A stretch of DNA of 16,326 bases from NCBI GenBank assembly GCA_964343305.1, contig CAYFJO010000232.1, positions 1-16,326 of the forward strand, in the 5' to 3' direction. The notes beneath the pieces were generated by a model. The model did no database searches. It saw only the letters and a program-made list of their open reading frames with translations, and was not told the origin of the DNA. The DNA comes from CAYFJO01 sp964343305 (GTDB taxonomy: Bacteria; Planctomycetota; Planctomycetia; Pirellulales; Pirellulaceae). Below are positions 1 through 7,637 of the stretch, in pieces. A program made the translations under genes and the position numbers. How positions within the stretch are numbered: position 1 is the first letter of the stretch; each line of letters begins with the position of its first letter.

Positions 1-364
1 GTTTGCCAATGGCTATATTCTCGTTGTTCGCAAATTCGATCGGGTCGCAACAAGACAATGCGGGAGCGTACCGTTGCGGAGCGGTGTTGAATTTGTCCCT
101 TTCGCCCGGTCCAGCAAACAAATACGTTCGCCCACGATAGATGGTGCTCGCGCCGGCGTCGCCTTTGATCCACGCGCGCCGCGGGTCGCGAGCGTGGAGC
201 AACGAAACTGGGCAATAACCGTCCAACCCAAGCAAACCGGTATCTTTGATCACCTCGTCGGAATTTGAATCGTCTTGACTAGACGAAAATGGTGGTTGGC
301 CTTGCTCGGCAAACAAAGGCGTGCATACAAGAACCAACACCGTGAATCCGTAGATTTGTTTCAT
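1..364 (-). CDS. Exported YHS-domain protein, 3' end cut off by window edge
   Basis: The reading frame is open from an ATG at 364 to the window edge (121 codons seen). Residues 1-19 form a signal peptide (MKQIYGFTVLVLVCTPLFA), so the protein is probably exported. Around residues 46-110 there is a YHS-like pattern: LGLDGYCPVSLL, then an aromatic/Gly segment (YRGRTYLFAGPGERDKF), then APQRYAP followed by a Cys pair and DPIEF. YHS domains are small, often metal-associated modules found in copper-handling and other proteins; the function here is unknown. The start lies 22 bases after the cysS stop on the same strand, with AAGG about nine bases upstream, so it is probably the last gene of an ispF-cysS transcript. 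The gene has no stop inside the window and is easy to miss. The domain call is from pattern recognition only. Confidence 0.75.
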   Translation of the reverse strand, partial: MKQIYGFTVLVLVCTPLFAEQGQPPFSSSQDDSNSDEVIKDTGLLGLDGYCPVSLLHARDPRRAWIKGDAGASTIYRGRTYLFAGPGERDKFNTAPQRYAPALSCCDPIEFANNENIAIGK

Positions 365-386
365 TGCACTTGACCTTCTCAAGGGG

Positions 387-1988
387 TTAGCCAATTCGCC
401 AGCCTGTGCCTTCCTTGCGGTCTTCCAACGTTACGCCGGCCGCCGTGAGGTCGTCGCGGATTTTATCGGCGGTCGCAAAGTCCTTGTTTTCGCGAGCCGT
501 CGTGCGGAGTTCGATCAACAATTGCATCACGTTGTCCATCGCATCAGCCTCACCGTCACCTGTTTTGGCGACTGGTTTTAGGAACAGGCCGAGAATGGCA
601 CTTAGTTCGCGAAGCGTTTCGGTCGCTCGCAAAAACGCCGCAAGATCCTTCTCGTCACGTTTCTCGGCGTCTTCGAGGTTCTTTTGGTCCGCGAATTTAT
701 TCAATTCGCTGAGCAATTGGAACAGTTCACTGACCGCTGCTCCGGAGTTGAAATCGTCGTCCATTTTTGCCAGGAAACCGTCGCGATACTTGTTCGCATC
801 GGCAAGCAACGGATTGTCTTTGGCGTCGATGGTGCCTTCCGATCGACCGGGGATCACTCGCGTGCTGTAAAACGAATGGCCGGCGATGCGTTCGAATCGT
901 TCGAAAAAGACGTAGAACTTTGCCAGTGCGGTGGCCGCGTCTTCGAGCGCTTCGTCGTTGAAGACGATCGTGCTGCGATAGTGCGTTCGCAACAGGAAGA
1001 ATCGAATTCGTTCGCCGCCTTGGCCTTCGAGCAAATCTCGCAATCCGCCGGCTCCCGCGGAACGGCTCATTTTTCCAGACGTTGCTTCGGCCGACGCTTC
1101 CGTCTGGTCGCCGTCTTGACGGTCCGCCCGACCGCCGAGCTTTCCGGCTTCACCGCGACGTAACAGTCCGTTGTGCATCCAATATTTGGCCATTGGTTTG
1201 CTGTGGCAGCATTCGCTTTGTGCGATTTCGTTTTCGTGATGTGGGAAGACGAGGTCGAGCCCGCCGCCGTGGATGTCGAACGTCTCGCCCAAAATGCGGC
1301 GACTCATCGCCGAACACTCGATGTGCCAGCCGGGCCGGCCCGCGCCCCAAGGACTTTCCCAAGAAGGTTCGTCCGGCTTGGCCGATTTCCAAAGTGCAAA
1401 GTCGGCGGGTGAACGCTTCTTTGCGGCCGCTCCGCCACCTTCGCCTTGTTGATCGTCAGGCCGGCGGTTACTTAGTTTGCCGTACTCCGTGTCTTTCGGC
1501 ACTTCAAAAAAAACATCGCCATCAGTTTCGTAGGCAAAGTCCTCTTCAATCAAATCCGAAATGAACGAAATGATCTCGTTCATGTTCTCGGTCGCCCGTG
1601 GCATGTGCGTGATTTGATCGACACCCATCGCCAGCAAGTTGGCGCAGTAGTCCATCGTCATCTCCGTGGCAACTTGCGACATCGGGATGTTGCGTTCGAT
1701 TGACTGCCCGATCAGTTTGTCGTCCACGTCCGTGATGTTGACGACCCAATTCACCTCGAAACCGCAGTAACTCAGGTAGCGGCTGATGCAGTCAAAAATC
1801 ACCGGGCCGACCATGTGGCCAATGTGTGCTTCTTTGTAAACCGTGGGGCCGCACAAATAGATGCCGACTTTGCCCGGCGTGACTGGTTCGAATGGTTCCT
1901 TCTTTCCCGACAGAGTGTTGTAGACGCGAATGTTCATGGGAGTTGTAGAGTTTTCCGATTCCGCGATGAGTTCCAGTGTTGTAGACAT
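387..1988 (-). CDS. cysS: Cysteinyl-tRNA synthetase
   Basis: Cytoplasmic class I aminoacyl-tRNA synthetase that charges tRNA-Cys with cysteine. The 533-residue protein has the HIGH motif at residues 55-58 (after LCGPTVYKEA) and a KMSRS form of the KMSKS loop at 306-310. The expected zinc ligands are visible as C46, C225, H250 and E254, and the catalytic-core blocks NITDVDDK, GWHIECSAMS and DIHGGGLDLVFPHHENE are intact. The C-terminal helical domain ends in GTGWRIG. About 25 extra polar and Gly-rich residues (roughly 280-304) lie between MHNGLL and the KMSRS loop, where the E. coli enzyme has only a short link; another Gly/Lys-rich stretch is at 182-192. The ATG at 1988 is preceded by AAAGGA at good spacing. 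An internal ATG at 1937 (MNIRVYN) matches the usual family start but has no ribosome-binding site. It lies downstream of ispF across a REP-like doublet. Confidence 0.97.
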   Translation of the reverse strand: MSTTLELIAESENSTTPMNIRVYNTLSGKKEPFEPVTPGKVGIYLCGPTVYKEAHIGHMVGPVIFDCISRYLSYCGFEVNWVVNITDVDDKLIGQSIERNIPMSQVATEMTMDYCANLLAMGVDQITHMPRATENMNEIISFISDLIEEDFAYETDGDVFFEVPKDTEYGKLSNRRPDDQQGEGGGAAAKKRSPADFALWKSAKPDEPSWESPWGAGRPGWHIECSAMSRRILGETFDIHGGGLDLVFPHHENEIAQSECCHSKPMAKYWMHNGLLRRGEAGKLGGRADRQDGDQTEASAEATSGKMSRSAGAGGLRDLLEGQGGERIRFFLLRTHYRSTIVFNDEALEDAATALAKFYVFFERFERIAGHSFYSTRVIPGRSEGTIDAKDNPLLADANKYRDGFLAKMDDDFNSGAAVSELFQLLSELNKFADQKNLEDAEKRDEKDLAAFLRATETLRELSAILGLFLKPVAKTGDGEADAMDNVMQLLIELRTTARENKDFATADKIRDDLTAAGVTLEDRKEGTGWRIG

Positions 1989-2024
1989 CTCAATCCTTTG
2001 AGTTTAAAAGACTATGCGTTACTC

Positions 2025-2074
2025 GTAGCCGGAGTCGTGAGACTTCGGATCTGAACTCTTACGAGTTCAGCTAC
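2025..2074. repeat. REP-like inverted doublet (BIME-like), GTAG-headed
   Basis: Two 26-base units face each other and share the central AT. The plus unit (2025-2050) is GTAG, an 8-bp stem CCGGAGTC/GACTTCGG and loop GTGA. The minus unit (2074 down to 2049) is GTAG, stem CTGAACTC/GAGTTCAG and loop GTAA. The two stems differ by compensating changes (C-G to T-A, G-C to C-G, G.T to A-T), and both loops fit GNRA. This is the layout of REP pairs recognised by RAYT transposases. It lies between ispF and cysS, and the TAG of the minus-strand GTAG is the ispF stop codon. Confidence 0.8.
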
Positions 2075-2553
2075 AATTGTTCCAACAGCGCCACGCATTG
2101 GGCCATGATGGCTTCTTCCCTGCCAACCGGGCCGACGTTTTCTCCTGTTTTTCCTTTGAGACCGATTTGACTCGCGTTGATGCCGAGGATCTCTGCGATG
2201 CGACTTTGGATTCTCGCTTTGTACGGTGACAATTTAGGTCGCTGGGCAAACACGATGCAATCAAGGTTCACAATCTTATAGGACACATCGGCAATCCTTT
2301 CGTTCACCATCCGCAACATCTCTGCCGAGTCTCGATCGCGATTGACTTCGTCCGTATTGGGAAACATTTCGCCAATGTCGCCGAGTGCCGCGGCGCCCAG
2401 CAGAGCATCGGTGATGGCGTGCAACAAAACATCGGCATCACTGTGACCGGCCAAATGGCGATGGTACGGGATATCAACGCCGCCAATTCGTAGCGGACCG
2501 CCATCTTCGAGACGATGTGTATCGTGACCTAATCCAACTCGAATCCCAGGCGT
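2071..2553 (-). CDS. ispF: 2-C-methyl-D-erythritol 2,4-cyclodiphosphate synthase, probable ACG start
   Basis: MEP-pathway enzyme that cyclises CDP-methylerythritol 2-phosphate to MEcPP in isoprenoid precursor synthesis. Counting from ACG at 2553 the protein has 160 residues, the usual family length. The metal ligands are D11 and H13 (GLGHDTHRL) and H45 (AGHSDADVLLH), each three later than E. coli D8, H10 and H42. The core ALLGAAALGDIGEMFPNTD and the C-terminal KGKTGENVGPVGREE are present. The frame has no ATG, GTG or TTG between the upstream stop (2557-2559) and a TTG at 2454 that lies inside the active-site region, so starting there would delete the first 33 residues. AAGGAG at 2561-2566 lies seven bases before the ACG, ideal spacing. 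ATT at 2544 is a second choice. Either ACG or AUU initiation is used, or one base is wrong. The stop codon lies inside a REP-like element. Confidence 0.9.
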   Translation of the reverse strand, partial: TPGIRVGLGHDTHRLEDGGPLRIGGVDIPYHRHLAGHSDADVLLHAITDALLGAAALGDIGEMFPNTDEVNRDRDSAEMLRMVNERIADVSYKIVNLDCIVFAQRPKLSPYKARIQSRIAEILGINASQIGLKGKTGENVGPVGREEAIMAQCVALLEQL

Positions 2554-2586
2554 GGCTCAACTCCTTGTGGTAAGTGTGGTGAGGAA

Positions 2587-2638
2587 ACCCAAAGCGTCAG
2601 CAAGGCAATCGCCCTACATCCTTCCTTACGCTGCGGGT
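2587..2638. repeat. Imperfect 19-bp inverted repeat in the ispF / ABC exporter divergent spacer
   Basis: The arms 2587-2605 (starts ACCCAAAGCG) and 2620-2638 (ends ACGCTGCGGGT) are reverse complements at 15 of 19 positions, separated by 14 bases. It lies just upstream of the ispF ribosome-binding site on the minus strand and about 145 bases upstream of the ABC ATPase gene. No operator function can be shown. It resembles the other spacer palindromes in size rather than sequence. Confidence 0.6.
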
Positions 2639-2768
2639 CAAGTCAGTTTGTGTACCCAAATCGTTACCAGCGCGGGAATTATAGCCCAACCACCGAAAAC
2701 CGACAACGCAAACCGGTGGCCGCCCAATCGATCAATCGTGTCGCCTATTCGGTGTTCACACAACGACT

Positions 2769-2774
2769 TATAAT
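2769..2774 (+). promoter_or_regulatory. Candidate -10 box for a near-leaderless exporter transcript
   Basis: A perfect TATAAT lies nine bases before the ATG of the ABC ATPase. If used, transcription would begin at or within a few bases of the start codon, giving a leaderless or nearly leaderless mRNA. No Shine-Dalgarno sequence is visible before that ATG, which fits. No convincing -35 hexamer is found at 16-18 bases upstream, so this rests on the -10 alone. Confidence 0.35.
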
Positions 2775-2783
2775 CCCCCCATC

Positions 2784-3808
<1,025 letters not shown>

Positions 3809-3815
<7 letters not shown>

Positions 3816-3836
3816 CAAATAACAAATGACAAACAA
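3809..3836 (+). repeat. CAAATGA-type heptamer tandem at the ABC ATPase stop codon
   Basis: Four consecutive heptamers read CAAATGA, CAAATAA, CAAATGA and CAAACAA. The TGA of the first is the stop codon of the ATPase gene. A- and C-rich sequence continues to about 3870. The whole spacer to the permease start holds no gene or clear ribosome-binding site apart from GAG about nine bases before 3905. Confidence 0.7.
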
Positions 3837-3904
3837 ATCTCAAATTACACATCCTCAAAATCAAAACATCCGCCCCTCTGGGTTTGGGGCTTGAGATTTA
3901 TCTC

Positions 3905-4753
3905 ATGTACTCCCGCGTCACAACCTGGTGGGTCATCCTGCGAATCGCCCTCGAAGAGCGGCTCGTGTACCGTGGCGATTTCATGCTTGGCACGTTGATG
4001 CGATTCCTGCCGATCGTCACGCAGATTTTTCTTTGGTACGCGATCTTCGACGCCGCACGTGCAACCATGGCTGCGGACACGCGAATCGAAGACGTCCAGG
4101 TGGTCGGCTACTATTACCAGGATTTCGTCGCGTACTATCTGCTGTCGATGATCAGCCGCGCGTTTTCCAGCATGCCCGGTTTGGCGTCCAGCATCGCTCT
4201 GCAAATTCGCGAAGGCGAAATCAAAAAGTATCTTGTCCAACCCGTCGACCTACTCGGCTTTTTGCTGCTAAATCGAATCGCGCACAAAGCGGTCTACTAT
4301 TTGATCGCCATCATTCCATTTGCGTTTGTTTTTTATTTGTGCCGAAGCTACTTCGTCGCCGGTTGGCCAGATCCACAAACGATGACCTGCTATATCCTGT
4401 CACTGCTGATGGGATTCATGATCGGGTTTTTTCTCGAAGCATCGATCGGATTGATTGGGTTTTGGTTTTTGGAAGTCAGCTCGTTGCTGTTCGTTTATAT
4501 GCTGCTCAGTTTTTTCCTGTCGGGACACATGTTTCCGCTGGACATGCTGGGCCAACCGTGGAGTACGCTGGTCGAATTTTTGCCGCTGAAGTACCTCGCC
4601 TATTTTCCATCGGCGATTTTTCTCGGCAAGATAACCGGACCGGATTTGATCAGGGGCATGTGGATCGAATTCGCTTGGCTAGTGTTTTTCATTGGCCTGG
4701 CACGATTCCTTTTTTATCGAGGTGTGAAACGTTACAGCGGATTTGGGGGATAA
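3905..4753 (+). CDS. ABC-2 family exporter permease, DUF990 type (first)
   Basis: Integral membrane subunit of the exporter, 282 residues from the ATG at 3905. A TTG at 3884 would add seven residues (GLEIYL) but lies in spacer sequence, so the ATG is preferred. The N-terminus has the cytoplasmic lead typical of this family (EERLVYRGDF), then about six hydrophobic segments: near residues 28-48, 75-95, 135-155, 165-195, 200-220 and 255-275. A conserved cytoplasmic segment REGEIKKYLVQPVD corresponds to RQGSLDFALLKPID in the second permease, so the two are related and probably form a heterodimer with the ATPase. It fits the PF06182/COG4587 group. The substrate cannot be told from sequence. Confidence 0.88.
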   Translation: MYSRVTTWWVILRIALEERLVYRGDFMLGTLMRFLPIVTQIFLWYAIFDAARATMAADTRIEDVQVVGYYYQDFVAYYLLSMISRAFSSMPGLASSIALQIREGEIKKYLVQPVDLLGFLLLNRIAHKAVYYLIAIIPFAFVFYLCRSYFVAGWPDPQTMTCYILSLLMGFMIGFFLEASIGLIGFWFLEVSSLLFVYMLLSFFLSGHMFPLDMLGQPWSTLVEFLPLKYLAYFPSAIFLGKITGPDLIRGMWIEFAWLVFFIGLARFLFYRGVKRYSGFGG

Positions 4754-4764
4754 GAGAGGTTGAG

Positions 4765-4831
4765 GGTCTAGAGTCTAGGGACGAGAGGAAGAAGCCCTAG
4801 ACACTCGACACTCGACCCTAGACACTAGACC
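4765..4831. repeat. CTAGAC-rich inverted and direct repeats between permease genes
   Basis: The left arm at 4765-4780 (GGTCTAGAGTCTAGGG) is matched at 15 of 16 positions by the reverse complement of 4816-4831. Another CCCTAGACACT unit starts at 4795, followed by two ACTCGAC words. It fills almost all of the 83-base spacer between the permease genes and could fold as a hairpin within the operon transcript. Confidence 0.7.
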
Positions 4832-4836
4832 AACAA

Positions 4837-5694
4837 ATGAGTGACCAGCCATCCTACCTAAAAGTCTTCTCGACCTTCGCACGCAACAGCCTCGTGCGCG
4901 AGCTGACGTTTCGCTCCAACTTTCTTATCCAGTGCGTCTCGTCGCTCTCATGGACGCTCATGAACCTCGGCTTTTACTTGCTGATTTTTGAGCACGTAAA
5001 TCAAATCGGAGCGCAAACCGGCTGGGGCAAATGGGAGTTCTTCGTTTTCCTCGCGACCACCATGTTGGTCAACAGTCTTGTCCAGGCGTTTTTCATGCCG
5101 AATGCTCAACAATTCAGCGAGTTGATACGCCAGGGCAGTTTGGACTTTGCATTGCTGAAGCCGATCGACACACAATTCCTCATCTCGCTGCAACGCATCG
5201 AATGGTCGTCGTTCGCGAACTTTCTGGCGGGTGCAATCTTGTTGGGCGTCAGCCTTTGGAAATTGGCGACCCACCCTGATGATCCCGTTGCGATCTCCTC
5301 GATCTCGGCGATCCTTTATCCCGTCTATATCCTGTGTGGTGTCGCGATTCTATACAGTTTGATGATCTCACTGGCCGCGACGAGCATCTGGCTCGGCCGT
5401 AATCAATCACTTTACAACTTCTGGTTCTACATCACGAATTTCTCACGCTATCCGATGGAGATCTATCGCGGCGGTTTCTGGGGCGACGGGTTGCGCATCT
5501 TTTTCACTTTTATCATTCCCGTGCTAGTTGTCGTCAACGTTCCGGCCCGTTTGCTGGCCCAACCGCTGCATCCCGATCCGAGCCTTAGTTTGCCACTCGC
5601 CGTGTTCGCTGTCTGCGCAACGGTCGGCAGCTTGCTCGCGTCCCGTTGGATCTTCGTGCGATCGCTGCTTAGTTACCGCAGTGCAAGCAGCTAA
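4837..5694 (+). CDS. ABC-2 family exporter permease, DUF990 type (second)
   Basis: Second integral membrane subunit, 285 residues. The N-terminus (SYLKVFSTFARNSLVRELTF) resembles that of DUF990/COG3694 permeases. Hydrophobic segments lie near residues 27-52, 65-90, 123-142, 155-185, 220-240 and 250-272. The loop RQGSLDFALLKPIDTQF is the family's conserved coupling-type segment and matches the first permease. The ATG at 4837 follows a repeat-filled spacer with no visible Shine-Dalgarno sequence, so translation may use another signal. With the preceding ATPase and permease it completes an exporter of unknown substrate. Confidence 0.88.
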   Translation: MSDQPSYLKVFSTFARNSLVRELTFRSNFLIQCVSSLSWTLMNLGFYLLIFEHVNQIGAQTGWGKWEFFVFLATTMLVNSLVQAFFMPNAQQFSELIRQGSLDFALLKPIDTQFLISLQRIEWSSFANFLAGAILLGVSLWKLATHPDDPVAISSISAILYPVYILCGVAILYSLMISLAATSIWLGRNQSLYNFWFYITNFSRYPMEIYRGGFWGDGLRIFFTFIIPVLVVVNVPARLLAQPLHPDPSLSLPLAVFAVCATVGSLLASRWIFVRSLLSYRSASS

Positions 5695-5700
5695 GTCGAA

Positions 5701-5783
5701 TGCGGAATGGGGATTGCGGATTGCGGATTGATGGTTCACGATGGTGACTTCTTCATTCCGAAATCCGCACTCCGAAATCCGCA
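5701..5783. repeat. GGATTGC tandem and facing CCGAAATCCGCA direct repeat
   Basis: 5711-5730 holds nearly three copies of the heptamer GGATTGC. 5758-5769 and 5772-5783 are two exact copies of the 12-mer CCGAAATCCGCA, roughly the reverse complement of the left part. The last copy ends three bases before the isomerase ATG at 5787, so the repeat occupies the translation-initiation region, and no Shine-Dalgarno sequence is present. Confidence 0.7.
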
Positions 5784-5786
5784 ATT

Positions 5787-6647
5787 ATGAAACTCGCCTT
5801 TAGCAGCAATGCTTACATGCACTTCTCCATCGAGGACACGATTCGCAAGATCGCAGAACTCGGTTACACCGGCATCGAAGTCCTGGCCGATGTCCCACAC
5901 GCTTGGCCGTCGAACTTGCTTGAGGAACGCAAGCAGTCGATTCGCGATTGCTTGGAAAAACATGACTTGCAGATCGCGAATATCAACGCTTTCATGATGA
6001 ATGCCGTGGCCGATCCGCGGCAGCCATATTGGCATCCAGGCTGGACGGATCCCGATCCACATTACCGGGCGATTCGGCGCGAGCACACGAAGCGATCTTT
6101 GGAACTTGCCAAGGAAATTGGCGCGCCAAACATCACAACCGAACCTGGCGGATTGCTGACCGACGACCAATCTTGGGAGCAGGGCGCGGATATCTTTTAC
6201 GAAGAAATCATGCCGTGTGTCGAATTGGCCGGGAAGCTCGAGGTGCCGCTGTTGATCGAGCCGGAGCCGGAGTTGATGATCGAGAAATTCGATCAATACA
6301 CCGCGCTGGCCGACCGGATTCAATCGCCGTGGATTGGGCTAAACTTTGACATCGGCCATGCCTATTGTGTCGGCGAAGACCCGCAAGATTGGGTCGAAAA
6401 GATGGCTCCTTACACAAAGCACTATCATTTCGAAGACATCGCCGACACACGCGTTCACGCGCATTTGATTCCAGGTCACGGTGCGATCGATTTTGAGGCG
6501 ACACTCGTTGCAATCGAAAAGACGGGCTACGACGGTTGGGTTACCGTCGAACTCTATCCGTACATCGACAATCCGGACGATGCGGCACGCGAGGCTCGTG
6601 AATATCTGACCCGTGTGATGCAGAAGCTTGGGATCGAGATTGAGTGA
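5787..6647 (+). CDS. Sugar-phosphate isomerase/epimerase, TIM barrel (first of two paralogues)
   Basis: Cytoplasmic xylose-isomerase-like TIM-barrel protein (AP endonuclease 2 superfamily), 286 residues and complete. Members usually bind a divalent metal and isomerise or epimerise sugars or polyols. Candidate metal and acid residues are E158 in LLIEPEPE, D188 and H191 in NFDIGHAYC, H214 in HYHFED and E255 in VTVELYPY. Early strands are LAFSSNAY and GIEVLAD. The substrate is unknown. It shares these blocks in the same order with the protein at 9546-10382, so they are paralogues. The ATG follows a repeat directly and lacks a Shine-Dalgarno sequence. It lies 92 bases after the exporter operon on the same strand and may be read through from it. 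A role related to the ebo-type isomerase is conceivable but this is not a typical EboE. Confidence 0.87.
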   Translation: MKLAFSSNAYMHFSIEDTIRKIAELGYTGIEVLADVPHAWPSNLLEERKQSIRDCLEKHDLQIANINAFMMNAVADPRQPYWHPGWTDPDPHYRAIRREHTKRSLELAKEIGAPNITTEPGGLLTDDQSWEQGADIFYEEIMPCVELAGKLEVPLLIEPEPELMIEKFDQYTALADRIQSPWIGLNFDIGHAYCVGEDPQDWVEKMAPYTKHYHFEDIADTRVHAHLIPGHGAIDFEATLVAIEKTGYDGWVTVELYPYIDNPDDAAREAREYLTRVMQKLGIEIE

Positions 6648-6691
6648 TCGCACGGATTGTGAGCTATAGTTGGATAGTGATCTGACTCTAG

Positions 6692-6745
6692 GTAGGGTCC
6701 GCTGGGTGGACCAATCACGGGCACGGTCCGCACAGCGGACGCTAC
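6692..6745. repeat. REP-like inverted doublet, GTAG-headed, GTCCGC family
   Basis: The plus unit at 6692-6712 is GTAG then a stem GGTCCGC/GTGGACC with loop TGG. The minus unit, 6745 down to 6725, is GTAG then GTCCGC/GCGGAC with loop TGT. The two units match at 18 of 21 positions and the element begins GTAG and ends CTAC. One stem pair is G.T in the plus unit and G-C in the minus unit. It fills the spacer between the isomerase and the M23 peptidase, ending 14 bases before the peptidase start. Confidence 0.72.
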
Positions 6746-6758
6746 GTTCACGGCTAAT

Positions 6759-7565
6759 TTGTCCAAAATGCTTGTTCTGCTTCTGCTTTCGAATTCCCTC
6801 TTTGCGGATGACTTGATCGTCGTGGATCATGTTCACCACAAAGACCGCGCTTATGTCATCGCTGACAACCGAGGTGCCGCGACCGCGACGCTTCACATCC
6901 AATGTGAAATGAAAAACGCCGTGTCGAGTTTGCAAAATCGATCGTTCCTCGTGCCCGCCAACTCGCGAGTGACGCTGATCGCGATCACATCACGCGACGT
7001 GACGAAAGAATGGAGCTTTGATTACTCGTACAGCTATCTCTGGGGTCAACCCGGTGCGAAGCACAACGACCGCTATGCCTACCGGATCCCGTTTGAAAAA
7101 GGAAAATCGGTTCGCGTGATGCAGGGCTTTGGCGGCAGTTTCAGCCACACGGGCGAGGATCGCTATTCGATCGACTGGGATGTGCCCGAACGGACACCGA
7201 TCTACGCCGCCCGCGAGGGAATCGTTGTCGAGACAAAATCCGATTCTAACCAAGGCGGATCCAACGAAAGGAAATTCATTGACCACGCCAACTATGTGCG
7301 CGTGTTGCACGATGACGGAACGCGCGGACACTACGCCCATCTGGTCAAAGACGGCGTTGCAGTTCGCGCCGGTGAGAAGATCCGCCGTGGTCAGTTCATT
7401 GGCTATTCGGGCAACACGGGGTTTAGTTCGCAGCCTCATCTCCATTTTCAAGTGTCCCGCGTGCTCGACGGCAAAGACTACGAGACGATCCCGTTTCGAT
7501 TCCGAGGCGAAGAAGGCGATTGGCTCGATGTCAAACGGAACCAGACTTACACGGTGAGTTGGTGA
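6759..7565 (+). CDS. Exported M23 family metallopeptidase (LytM-type), first
   Basis: Probable secreted or periplasmic zinc peptidase acting on peptidoglycan cross-links or other glycine-containing peptides, 268 residues. The N-terminus (MSKMLVLLLLSNSLFADD) is a short signal peptide. The M23 domain covers about residues 115-240. Likely zinc ligands are H130 and D139 (SHTGEDRYSIDWDVP), with H191 or H194 in GHYAHL and H227/H229 in QPHLHF. The block TPIYAAREGIVV is the family's conserved turn. The start is uncertain: TTG at 6759 gives a lysine before the hydrophobic core, as signal peptides need, while ATG at 6768 leaves none. No clear Shine-Dalgarno sequence precedes either. A second exported M23 protein is encoded at 11411-12505. 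Confidence 0.88.
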   Translation: MSKMLVLLLLSNSLFADDLIVVDHVHHKDRAYVIADNRGAATATLHIQCEMKNAVSSLQNRSFLVPANSRVTLIAITSRDVTKEWSFDYSYSYLWGQPGAKHNDRYAYRIPFEKGKSVRVMQGFGGSFSHTGEDRYSIDWDVPERTPIYAAREGIVVETKSDSNQGGSNERKFIDHANYVRVLHDDGTRGHYAHLVKDGVAVRAGEKIRRGQFIGYSGNTGFSSQPHLHFQVSRVLDGKDYETIPFRFRGEEGDWLDVKRNQTYTVSW

Positions 7566-7637
7566 CCGATTCAGCAGATGAATTGCGTGTGGTAAACTGC
7601 GAGTATCATTGAACGTCACTCGTTGGTAGCCCCTCGC

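Noticed and set aside
684..1163. Long plus-strand frames within cysS and other genes
   Set aside because: They are shadows of strong coding frames, with no family features of their own.
2554..2783. tRNA or small RNA gene in the ispF/exporter spacer
   Set aside because: The inverted repeat does not extend to a cloverleaf and no tRNA landmarks were found by eye.
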